Assembly: GCF_017874215.1 (NCBI RefSeq)
Contig: NZ_JAGGLB010000007.1
Coordinates: forward strand, 186,001 to 250,000
DNA from: Paenibacillus eucommiae
GTDB lineage: Bacteria > Bacillota > Bacilli > Paenibacillales > NBRC-103111
Length of the DNA stretch: 64,000 nucleotides
Direction of reading: 5' to 3'
Shown piece after piece: positions 17,693 through 25,275 of this stretch. The position numbers and the translations under genes are program-made. The notes below the pieces were generated by a model. That model saw only the letters and a list, made by a program, of their open reading frames with translations, did not search any database and was not told the origin of the DNA. Positions within the stretch are counted from its first letter, which is position 1. Every line of letters begins with the position of its first letter.

Positions 17693-19441
17693 CTAATTAT
17701 TGTCTGCGTCCTGCGACTTCTCCAGCAAGCGTAGTACCTCTTCCTGTGTATCCAGCCCCAGCGCCTGCTGGGCGATTTCCCGCAGCTTTGCATAATCCAT
17801 GCCGCGAACCAGATGTCTTGCCTTGAGCACAGAGGATGCACTCATGCTTAGTTCATCGATGCCAAGGCCGACAAGCAGCGGGATCGCTTGCGCATCTCCA
17901 GCCATCTCCCCGCATACACCGACCCATTTGTTGGCGCGGTGTGCTGCGTCCGCGGTCATTTGAATCAGCCTGAGCACCGCGGGGTGGAACGGCTGATACA
18001 AATGTGAGATTTTCTCATTCATACGGTCGCAAGCAAGCGTATATTGAATCAGATCGTTAGTGCCAATCGAGAAAAAATCGGCTTCTTTGGCCAGCTGATC
18101 CGCGATCAAAGCAGAAGACGGGATTTCAACCATGATGCCGATGGGAATATGTGCTGCGAACTGAATCCCTTCCGCTTGCAGCTTGGCTTTCTCCTCTTCA
18201 ACCAGAGCCTTTGCTTCCCTCAGTTCGGTAACTGAAGCGATCATCGGAAACATCATATGAACGCTGCCATACGCGCTGGCCCGCATAATCGCCCGGATTT
18301 GGGGACGAAACAAATCTTGCCGGTCCAAGCAAAGCCGGATCGCACGATGACCGAGAAATGGATTCATTTCCGGATCCATCGGCAGGTAAGGCAGTGATTT
18401 GTCTCCGCCAATATCCAGAGTCCGGATGATGACCGGTTTAGGCGACATTCGTTCGGCTGCTTCCCTGTAGGCCTTGAACTGCTCTTCCTCATCAGGCAGC
18501 GAGCTGCGGTTCATATATAAAAATTCAGTACGGAACAAACCGATTCCTTCCGCACCAACACCCAAAGCACCTTCCGCCTCTGCAGGAGACCCGATGTTAG
18601 CAGCGATTTCGATCTTCCTACCGTCTTTGGTTATGCTTGGTTCATGGATCAGCGCATGAAATGCAGCTTTGTCAGCCAAAAACTGTTCTCGCCTGCGCTC
18701 ATATTCTATCGTTTCTTCCTCAGTAGGCCGAACGATTACCATACCGTCTATGCCGTCGACAATGATCATATCTCCCGGATTCACCACCTTGGTTAGACCG
18801 GTTACCCCGACGACTGACGGGATATCTAATGACCTGGCGATAATAGCCGTATGTGAGGTCTTGCCGCCGATTTCAGTCGCAAACCCGGCTGTGCTACCCG
18901 CGGTAAGACTTGAAGTATCTGCTGGTGTCAAATCGTGGGCAACGAGAATGCATGGAGCTTTTTGAGCTTGCTGCAAGAATGACGTCTCTGCGATGCCAAG
19001 CATTTTTTTCAATAACCGTTCCTTCACATCACGTACGTCCGCTGCACGTTCCCGCATGTACTCATTTTTCATATTTTCGAACTTGGTGATAATGATGTCG
19101 AAATGCTGCTCCAATGCGTATTCAACATTTACCCGCTCACGCTCGATAAGCTGTACTACCTTTTTTCTCAGGGAAGGATCCTGCAGCAGTGCCATATGCC
19201 CTTCGAAAATTTTTGCTTCCTCAGGTCCAAGTCTTTTGCTTGCTTCGGTGTGGATTGCCTGCAAATCAGCATGGGATTCGGCGATCGCCTTGTCCAAGCG
19301 CTTGTTTTCGGCTTCCACATCCTCGATTTTCCGCTGCGGCACAGTGAGCTCGTCCTTTGTTTGGATCGAGACTGATGCGATGGCAATGCCCTCCGATGCC
19401 CCAATGCCCTGCAGGCGAACCGAGCCTGTCTCCACCATCAC
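17693..19441 (-). CDS. ptsI: PTS Enzyme I (phosphoenolpyruvate-protein phosphotransferase)
   Basis: A 582-residue Enzyme I of normal length. It takes phosphate from phosphoenolpyruvate onto the His of GGKTSHTAIIARS (His about 197) and passes it to HPr. The PEP-binding barrel is complete, with IGIMVEIPSS, DFFSIGTNDLIQYT and the catalytic Cys in VGVCGEMAGD. Its GTG/ATG start overlaps the HPr stop (19441-19438). It is the last gene of a PTS operon running from 25020, so this cell makes an Enzyme I tied to one sugar system; a general ptsHI pair elsewhere in the genome is likely but outside this window. Confidence 0.95.
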   Translation of the reverse strand: MMVETGSVRLQGIGASEGIAIASVSIQTKDELTVPQRKIEDVEAENKRLDKAIAESHADLQAIHTEASKRLGPEEAKIFEGHMALLQDPSLRKKVVQLIERERVNVEYALEQHFDIIITKFENMKNEYMRERAADVRDVKERLLKKMLGIAETSFLQQAQKAPCILVAHDLTPADTSSLTAGSTAGFATEIGGKTSHTAIIARSLDIPSVVGVTGLTKVVNPGDMIIVDGIDGMVIVRPTEEETIEYERRREQFLADKAAFHALIHEPSITKDGRKIEIAANIGSPAEAEGALGVGAEGIGLFRTEFLYMNRSSLPDEEEQFKAYREAAERMSPKPVIIRTLDIGGDKSLPYLPMDPEMNPFLGHRAIRLCLDRQDLFRPQIRAIMRASAYGSVHMMFPMIASVTELREAKALVEEEKAKLQAEGIQFAAHIPIGIMVEIPSSALIADQLAKEADFFSIGTNDLIQYTLACDRMNEKISHLYQPFHPAVLRLIQMTADAAHRANKWVGVCGEMAGDAQAIPLLVGLGIDELSMSASSVLKARHLVRGMDYAKLREIAQQALGLDTQEEVLRLLEKSQDADNN

Positions 19442-19707
19442 GACTGTCCGTCCTTCCCATTGAAAAAGGCCGTGACCGCATCCATCGCCGCCTGCTCATC
19501 TTCCCCTTCAACCGTCACCTGAAGCTCATGCCCCTGCTCCGCACCCAGCATCATAATTTCCATCACACTTTTGCCATCTGCTGTTTCGTCGTCCCGTTCA
19601 AATTGAATGTCGCTCTGGAATTGAGCCGTAATCTGCACTAAATCATTCGCCGGTCTGATATGCATGCCTTCTTCAAATAAAACTGTTACTGTTTGACGAA
19701 TCATCAT
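19438..19707 (-). CDS. HPr family phosphocarrier protein, operon-specific
   Basis: An 89-residue HPr. The phospho-acceptor is His 16 in EGMHIRPA, a variant of the usual GLHARPA, and a regulatory-type Ser 47 is present in DGKSVMEIMMLG, where general HPr has KSIMGVM. The motif differences suggest a specialised partner for the adjacent Enzyme I. AGAGAGG lies 5 bases before ATG 19707 (a GTG at 19713 is too close to it). It overlaps the Enzyme I gene by 4 bases and follows the creatininase-like gene by 2 bases. Confidence 0.92.
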   Translation of the reverse strand: MMIRQTVTVLFEEGMHIRPANDLVQITAQFQSDIQFERDDETADGKSVMEIMMLGAEQGHELQVTVEGEDEQAAMDAVTAFFNGKDGQS

Positions 19708-19709
19708 GT

Positions 19710-20459
19710 TCACCTCTCTCTGCTGATTGTTTGCCGGTAAGCTTCTTCCACCAATTGAGTCATTTCCTCTACAAAAAGCCGGAGCATAAGCTCTCCTTTT
19801 TCCTTGGAAGCCAACGTCGCATCGCCATACACACCACTTTGGCTTAAATCACCGAGAGACAGGGTCGACTTTCCATACAAATTCGGTTTTTCCGGATATT
19901 CACGAACCGCCTTGTCCATCTGGACGCATTCCGGCTTGACCGCCAGCATCAGTGACGTTTCAAATTCACAGGCGTGAATCATGCCGTGCCACATGCCTGA
20001 ATCGCAATACTTCTCAATGATGGCGGACAGATTAGGATAAAACAAATAAATAACCTGCATATCCAATTCGTCCTCCAGCTCGCGTGCTGCATATTTCATT
20101 GAAGTATTGTTGGCATCATGGCCATTAACGAGCACAAGCAGTTTAGTGCCATAACGCGCTACACTATGCGCCACATCCTTAATCACCGCTTCGACATGAT
20201 GCTGCTGCAAAGATACGGTGCCCGGAATATCCCGCCATACCCATGAATATCCGAAAGGAACCGCCGGGAGCATTGTCGCTCCGGTCTGCTCACATAACCG
20301 CCGTGATAAGGCTTCGGCCAGAAATACATCCACCCCATTAGGAAGATGATGACCGTGCTGCTCGGTAGCTCCAAGAGGCAGAACAGCTACGGGATAGTGC
20401 TGCAGGGCTTCGGCCGCCTCATCTCTTGTCATATATAACAATTCATTCAGTTTATTCAT
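19710..20459 (-). CDS. Creatininase family amidohydrolase
   Basis: A 249-residue metal-dependent amidohydrolase. Ligands typical of the family are visible: Glu 33, His 35 and Asp 44 in GATEQHGHHLPNGVD, the NGHDANN loop near 113-119, and IHACEFETSL near 160. Family members hydrolyse cyclic or linear amides (creatinine, formamides, mycofactocin precursors). In a sugar PTS operon it could remove an amide from the imported compound, which is inference. Its ATG overlaps the aldolase stop (ATGA, 20459-20456). Confidence 0.9.
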   Translation of the reverse strand: MNKLNELLYMTRDEAAEALQHYPVAVLPLGATEQHGHHLPNGVDVFLAEALSRRLCEQTGATMLPAVPFGYSWVWRDIPGTVSLQQHHVEAVIKDVAHSVARYGTKLLVLVNGHDANNTSMKYAARELEDELDMQVIYLFYPNLSAIIEKYCDSGMWHGMIHACEFETSLMLAVKPECVQMDKAVREYPEKPNLYGKSTLSLGDLSQSGVYGDATLASKEKGELMLRLFVEEMTQLVEEAYRQTISRER

Positions 20460-21091
20460 GATCCGTTCAACCCTTTTTCGTGAAGTATGTTCATGTATTG
20501 TTTGGCCCGCTCACGAATGGTTGGAATTTGCTGCTGTGTGGCACCGCGAGGCACCAAGTCGTTACCGATGGCGAAGGAGGAGCAGCCTGCCTCATAGAAA
20601 GAGCGGATGTTGCCCAGGTTGATCCCCCCAACAGCCATAATGTGGAGATGCGGAAACGGCCCTTGTAAATTTTTGATAAAGTCGACCCCGGCACTTCCAG
20701 CTGGAAACAGCTTGACGATTTGCAGACCTTCTTGTACAGCCTGCATCATGTCAGCCGGGGAATATACGCCTGGGAATATCTCTACGCCAAGGGACTTTAC
20801 ATATCGCACCAGCTCCCGCTCCCAGCCAGGAGTGATCACATATTGGGCTCCAGCTGCAATAGCCCGGTCCGCTTGTTCCTTATGAACTACAGTTCCTACG
20901 CCTAACCGCAGCCTGTCGCCGAATGTCTCAGTCAATATTTTTATGTTGTCCAGCCCTTGCTTCTCTTCACTCAAACTAACTTCCAGCCACTCTATGCCTT
21001 CGTCCATCAACGCTGCCACGATAGGAACAATCTCATTGGAATCAACGCCACGGACGATACTCATCATAGAACCTTTTTGTAATTGTCTCAT
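20456..21091 (-). CDS. KDPG/KHG-type aldolase
   Basis: A 211-residue class I aldolase of the Eda family. The Schiff-base Lys is Lys 127 in IVKLFPAGSAG, and the acid/base Glu 37 is in EWLEVSL. The enzyme normally splits a 2-keto-3-deoxy sugar-acid phosphate into pyruvate and an aldehyde phosphate. GTAGGTGG stands 5 bases before ATG 21091. Placement between a lactonase-like hydrolase and an amidohydrolase in a PTS operon suggests it performs the last carbon-carbon cleavage of the pathway; the usual Thr/Arg after Glu 37 is replaced by Ser-Leu-Ser, so the substrate may differ from KDPG. Confidence 0.88.
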   Translation of the reverse strand: MRQLQKGSMMSIVRGVDSNEIVPIVAALMDEGIEWLEVSLSEEKQGLDNIKILTETFGDRLRLGVGTVVHKEQADRAIAAGAQYVITPGWERELVRYVKSLGVEIFPGVYSPADMMQAVQEGLQIVKLFPAGSAGVDFIKNLQGPFPHLHIMAVGGINLGNIRSFYEAGCSSFAIGNDLVPRGATQQQIPTIRERAKQYMNILHEKGLNGS

Positions 21092-21100
21092 AATTCCCAC

Positions 21101-22021
21101 CTACTCAAACTGCGCCAGCCAACGAGCCGGGTTTTTCACAAAAATAGTATCGATCTGTTCCTGTGTAATCCCCTCCGAAAGCAGACGGGGTATAAACTTC
21201 TGAATAATAAACTTGAAGCCTGGACCTCCGCCATACCCATGCAGGTAGGATTGACGCCCCATATCTCCTGAAAGCAGCAATTGTTCGATAAAGCCATGAT
21301 CTATCATGTTTTTGATCAGCATGACACGTGTACTGTCCGGATAATATTTAACTTTGCTTGCACCATCGAATTGAACATAAGCCCCGCGGTTAGCCAGCTG
21401 CAAGTGATAGTAAGGATCCGCGTTGCGGTCGCTATGTCCGACAGCCACTTTGGTCAAATCGACGTTTTCTTCCTGCAAAATATCGAGCATTTCCATGCCC
21501 ATCGTTCCAACTTCTGTGTGCAGCCAGACTGGCGCGTGTGTTTCTTTTTGCGCTAGCGCTAAGGCACGGGTTGTCTTCTCTTCCAAAGGATGAATCATCT
21601 GCAGCCATGAACCTGACTTTAAGATACCCGCCTTAGCGTCGCTTCCATCCATTCCCTGCGTTACATCAGACGCCATCCGCTGAGCGATTTGTTCAATCGT
21701 TTCCTTCTCCACCCAATCCGGAAAATAAATATGCTTGTTAAAGCCAGTTGTTCCTACAACGTGAACGCCCGTTTCCAGCGCCATCTGTTTCAGCTTACCA
21801 CCATCTCTGCCATAATCTAACGTCGTTGCGTCGACAAGTGCCTGACCGCCAGCTTCTTTAAAGTTTTGCAGCTCTTGCAGCGAGGCATCGTAATTGGTCA
21901 GCTCCAAATCGCGATCCTTTTGCATTGGAGGCGGACAGCACCATAAATGCTCGTGACTATAAGTAAATCCAAGCTCTTCTTGTGTGATATCTCCCAGTAC
22001 AGTTCTAATTTTTTTTGTCAT
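21101..22021 (-). CDS. Phosphotriesterase/lactonase family metal-dependent hydrolase
   Basis: A 306-residue amidohydrolase-superfamily barrel. The first metal motif is HEH (His 23, His 25) in TYSHEHLWC, followed by metal ligands in VWLHTEVG, VGHSDRN and the Asp in LLSGDMGRQ. Sugar-operon members of this family often hydrolyse (phospho)sugar lactones rather than organophosphates. AGGAG lies 8 bases before ATG 22021. It follows the PTS IIC gene by 55 bases and precedes the aldolase by 9. Confidence 0.88.
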   Translation of the reverse strand: MTKKIRTVLGDITQEELGFTYSHEHLWCCPPPMQKDRDLELTNYDASLQELQNFKEAGGQALVDATTLDYGRDGGKLKQMALETGVHVVGTTGFNKHIYFPDWVEKETIEQIAQRMASDVTQGMDGSDAKAGILKSGSWLQMIHPLEEKTTRALALAQKETHAPVWLHTEVGTMGMEMLDILQEENVDLTKVAVGHSDRNADPYYHLQLANRGAYVQFDGASKVKYYPDSTRVMLIKNMIDHGFIEQLLLSGDMGRQSYLHGYGGGPGFKFIIQKFIPRLLSEGITQEQIDTIFVKNPARWLAQFE

Positions 22022-22076
22022 CTCTACCACTCCTATACCGATTTATTTCTGATCTTAATTCTGATCTTAATTCTGA

Positions 22077-23348
22077 TTAACCCGCACTCACACCAAAAAT
22101 CATTCCAACCAACCGCATAATAATCACAACAATAATTGCATCAGGGGAAGCGAACCACAAGCCCTGCACACCATATTTACTCATATCGACAAGCGGATAA
22201 GCCAAGGCAACTAATAAAGACCATGTAAAGCCTAGGAAAAAGCCGGAGAAAATGGCACCACGTGAGCCACCTGCCGCATTTCCGAACACGCCCGCAGCAC
22301 CGCCCATAAAAAACAGGCCAATTACAGAAGGCAGCACGACAACCGGGAGGAAACCTGAGATAAAGGTGACAATCAAGCCGCCCACCATAGCTGCGATAAA
22401 GCCAAGTGTTACGGCAACCGGAGCAAATGAGTAGAAAACGGGAACATCCAGTGCCGGCTTGGCGCCTGGAACGATTTTTTCACCGATGCCCTTGAATGCA
22501 GGGATGATTTCACCCAGAAACATACGAACACCTTGCAGCAATACCAGAACCCCAGCCACAAAAGTCAATGCTGTCATGATCGAGAATTGGTAAGCATTCT
22601 GACCCTTTGTAATCTCTGTCATTGTTGCACTGTCCACAAAAGCAGTAGTAATGATAAAAATTGCGATCATCACCAGTCCCATAAGAACGGACATGTCCTT
22701 CAAGAAATCGATCGATTTCGGTACTTTAATATCTTCTGTGGATTTCTCCTTGTTCCCAACAAGCCCGCCTAACCAGCCGGACAAGGAAATCCAGGAGCTG
22801 CCCCAGAATCCGATGGCAACATGATCATTCCCGGTTACTTTACGTACAAATGGCTGCGAAATGGCCGGGAACAGAACCATACAAATCCCTTGAATGACGG
22901 AACCAATGGCGATAGCTGTCCATCCCGTAATTCCCATCTGATCGAGCGTTATAGCCATCGTACCGGCAAAGGAAAACATCATATGCCCTGTCAAAAATAT
23001 ATATTTCCACTTCGTAACCCTAGCAATAATTAAATTAATGATAAACGAGAAAATAAGAATAAAGGCTGTTTCTCTTCCCAATAATGTCTGTACAGCAGCA
23101 ACCAGTGAGTTGTCCTCTGCCACAATACCCGTTAAATGAAACGCTTCCGTGAACATTGTACTGAATGGAATTAATGTAGATACAATGATATTCGAGCCCT
23201 GCTGCAAAATAATAAAGCCTAACAAAACTTTCAACGTTCCTTTGATAATATCAGATACGCTTTTGCGAAGCGCAATCAACCCGACAGCAGCAATAATGCC
23301 AAGAATAATGGCCGGGTTGCTCAGAATGGAAGTAATGAAAGTCAGCAT
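22077..23348 (-). CDS. PTS IIC membrane component, ascorbate (SgaT/UlaA) family
   Basis: A 423-residue membrane permease with about eleven hydrophobic segments, beginning MLTFITSILSNPAIILG and carrying family features such as GFIILQQGSNIIVSTL, WKYIFLTGHMMFSFAG and GGAAGVFGNAAGGSRGA. UlaA-family IIC proteins bring L-ascorbate or other sugar acids across the membrane while IIB phosphorylates them. The substrate here is not shown by sequence alone. It starts 2 bases after the IIB stop. Confidence 0.93.
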   Translation of the reverse strand: MLTFITSILSNPAIILGIIAAVGLIALRKSVSDIIKGTLKVLLGFIILQQGSNIIVSTLIPFSTMFTEAFHLTGIVAEDNSLVAAVQTLLGRETAFILIFSFIINLIIARVTKWKYIFLTGHMMFSFAGTMAITLDQMGITGWTAIAIGSVIQGICMVLFPAISQPFVRKVTGNDHVAIGFWGSSWISLSGWLGGLVGNKEKSTEDIKVPKSIDFLKDMSVLMGLVMIAIFIITTAFVDSATMTEITKGQNAYQFSIMTALTFVAGVLVLLQGVRMFLGEIIPAFKGIGEKIVPGAKPALDVPVFYSFAPVAVTLGFIAAMVGGLIVTFISGFLPVVVLPSVIGLFFMGGAAGVFGNAAGGSRGAIFSGFFLGFTWSLLVALAYPLVDMSKYGVQGLWFASPDAIIVVIIMRLVGMIFGVSAG

Positions 23349-23350
23349 CG

Positions 23351-23641
23351 TTATTTATCCTTTCCAGCTTCAATAGCTTGAAGTGCAGGCAGCACTTTGT
23401 CTTGAATTTCTGCCTTGTTCAGTAAATTGTCAATCGATATCACTTGCACACTTTCATCTTGGAGCTCTCCGGCAATTTCGCTTGAGGCTACCATCAAATC
23501 GCAGCTTTTGCCTTTGGCTGAACCAAGATCGACGGCTTCCCCATCCACTTTAATCCCATGCTTTGCAGCCATATCCTGAATCTCCATCAGCAGCATCAAG
23601 CTTGTCCCAAATCCCATTCCACACACGGTTACCACTTTCAT
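23351..23641 (-). CDS. PTS IIB component, ascorbate/lactose type
   Basis: A 96-residue cytoplasmic IIB. The phosphorylated Cys 7 lies in VTVCGMGFGTSL, the standard IIB P-loop. ATG 23641 is chosen because AGAGG is 9 bases upstream; the ATG at 23650 touches the ribosome site. It receives phosphate from IIA (23745-24182) and passes it to the sugar on IIC. Confidence 0.93.
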   Translation of the reverse strand: MKVVTVCGMGFGTSLMLLMEIQDMAAKHGIKVDGEAVDLGSAKGKSCDLMVASSEIAGELQDESVQVISIDNLLNKAEIQDKVLPALQAIEAGKDK

Positions 23642-23744
23642 TTTTATCATCCTCTCATTTCAATATATGTTTGGGGTGAATTCTATGACGAATCCAGAAT
23701 GAATCCGCCAAGAATCATATTTGGTAATATTTGTAATTTTAAAT

Positions 23745-24182
23745 TTAGGACTGCTGCACGACTGACAGCACTTGCCCGGCGTTTTCCGCCTCTAATATTT
23801 CTTTCAGCTTCACCTCGTCTGACAAAATAGAAGCAAGGGCTCGCAGCATTTGAATATGGGCTTTCTTGTCCACCCCAGCAATCGCACAAACCAATTTCAC
23901 AGGATCATTCTTGGCATGTCCAAAAACAATGGGCTCCTTCAACCGGACTAACGACAAACATACTTCTTTAACGGTTTGATCGGGCCGTGCATGAGGCAAA
24001 GCTATACCAGGAGCTATAACAAAATACGCTCCCAGCTCATGAAAGGCCTTAACCATCTCTTCAACGTATGCCTGCTCTACCTTGCCTTCCTTCACTAACA
24101 GATCGCCTGCGATCCGGATCGCATCAATCGGTGATTCCACATCAACGTCCAGTTGAATGACCTTTTCACTTAACGGCAGCAT
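23745..24182 (-). CDS. PTS IIA component (mannitol/fructose/UlaC type)
   Basis: A 145-residue PTS_EIIA_2 domain protein. The acceptor is His 64 in APGIALPHARPDQ. It should take phosphate from the operon's own HPr (19438-19707). Gene order IIA-IIB-IIC is complete within 2.1 kb. A 7 bp tandem repeat lies just upstream (24201-24242), between this gene and the GntR regulator. Confidence 0.93.
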   Translation of the reverse strand: MLPLSEKVIQLDVDVESPIDAIRIAGDLLVKEGKVEQAYVEEMVKAFHELGAYFVIAPGIALPHARPDQTVKEVCLSLVRLKEPIVFGHAKNDPVKLVCAIAGVDKKAHIQMLRALASILSDEVKLKEILEAENAGQVLSVVQQS

Positions 24183-24200
24183 GACTAGTTCCTCCCTTCA

Positions 24201-24242
24201 TTCATACTTCATACCTCATACCTCATACCTCATACCTCATAC
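24201..24242. repeat. 7 bp tandem repeat, six units
   Basis: Six units of YTCATAC fill most of the 85 bp gap between the GntR stop and the IIA start. Copy number could change by slippage and alter spacing between the two genes. Confidence 0.75.
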
Positions 24243-24267
24243 TTAATGTTACAAGTTGTTAACTATA

Positions 24268-25020
24268 TTAAAGACTGCGGGAACGGCTATTTCCGGAAAG
24301 GCGAATAGAGTATTGATAACGGTCCGCTCTGGCAACCAAATCCACGACCTCGATAGGCTTCCCATCCGCCAAATAGGACGTACGGACCACATGCATAACT
24401 GGAGAATATTGCTCTATACGAAGAGCCAGCGCTTCAAGATCCGTGGCTTCACGAGCACTGACAATCTCCTCGGCGTCCGAGAAACGGATTCCATACTTTT
24501 TTTCGAGATCATCATATAAGGACTCTGACTCCAAACCTGTTTCCACAAACCCAGGTATATAGGATGCCCTGAGGTAATTAATCATAACCGCAATAGGTTC
24601 CCCATTGGCATAACGAATACGTTTAATGGATACTAATTTTTCATTAGCCGCCAATTGAAGCTGCTGCACTAGCTTACGTGAGGGTCTCACCTCTTGGATT
24701 TCCAATCCTCTGGTTTCGGTTTGTTTCCCCAACTGCTGCATTTCTTCAGTCCAGCTAAAAATCCGGCTCATATCCTGCGTTATTTTGGGGGATTGCACGA
24801 ATGTGCCACGACCTTGCTGCTTCATGACGATTTGTTCATCAACCAATTCATCAATCGCCTTGCGAACAGTCATACGGCTAACTTGATACATCTCTTCGAT
24901 TTCGGATTCAATGGGGATCATATCCCCTGGACTAAAATTGGCTTTGATGTAATCCTTCAAATTCTCCTTTAACTGAAGATATAGCGGCATCCCCGATTCC
25001 CTGTCTAATTGCTTCACCAT
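24268..25020 (-). CDS. GntR/HutC family regulator with UTRA domain
   Basis: A 250-residue regulator. The N-terminal winged helix (LYLQLKENLKDYI..., MTVRKAIDELVDEQIV, GRGTFV; about 12-80) is followed by a UTRA ligand domain (about 95-240, with IKRIRYANGEPIAVMINYL). HutC members usually bind a phosphorylated sugar and release the operon. It is the first gene of the PTS operon, so autoregulation is expected. A 14 bp perfect palindrome (25116-25129) lies about 100 bp upstream in an AT-rich promoter region. Confidence 0.92.
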   Translation of the reverse strand: MVKQLDRESGMPLYLQLKENLKDYIKANFSPGDMIPIESEIEEMYQVSRMTVRKAIDELVDEQIVMKQQGRGTFVQSPKITQDMSRIFSWTEEMQQLGKQTETRGLEIQEVRPSRKLVQQLQLAANEKLVSIKRIRYANGEPIAVMINYLRASYIPGFVETGLESESLYDDLEKKYGIRFSDAEEIVSAREATDLEALALRIEQYSPVMHVVRTSYLADGKPIEVVDLVARADRYQYSIRLSGNSRSRSL

Positions 25021-25115
25021 TCCACCCCCATGTATTCATTATGATCTATGACGTTTGAATTCGTTTTCTTGAGTTTATATTATATCATTATACCCTTTAT
25101 GTAAATAAATATTTA

Positions 25116-25129
25116 TTCATTATAATGAA
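25116..25129. promoter_or_regulatory. Palindromic site between GntR and serine hydrolase genes
   Basis: TTCATTATAATGAA is a perfect 14 bp palindrome next to an AT-rich palindrome AATAAATATTTATT (25103-25116). Minus-strand TATAAT words occur at several places in 25080-25130. It may be an operator of the GntR protein, but AT-rich palindromes arise easily by chance. Confidence 0.35.
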
Positions 25130-25275
25130 AATATTATTTCCAGTTGACTTCCCCATACTTGATACAAAAAGAAAATACGGATAGTTCACTCTCCGTTCAT
25201 AACTTTTTGATAAGCTTACCAAAGATCGAGACAACAGCTGGATCAAAAATATACGCTGAAATGTGGGGGCTCCTA

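Noticed and set aside
25144-25275. Longer start of the serine hydrolase gene
   Set aside because: The frame is open but lacks a ribosome site, while ATG 25276 has a good one and keeps the signal segment.
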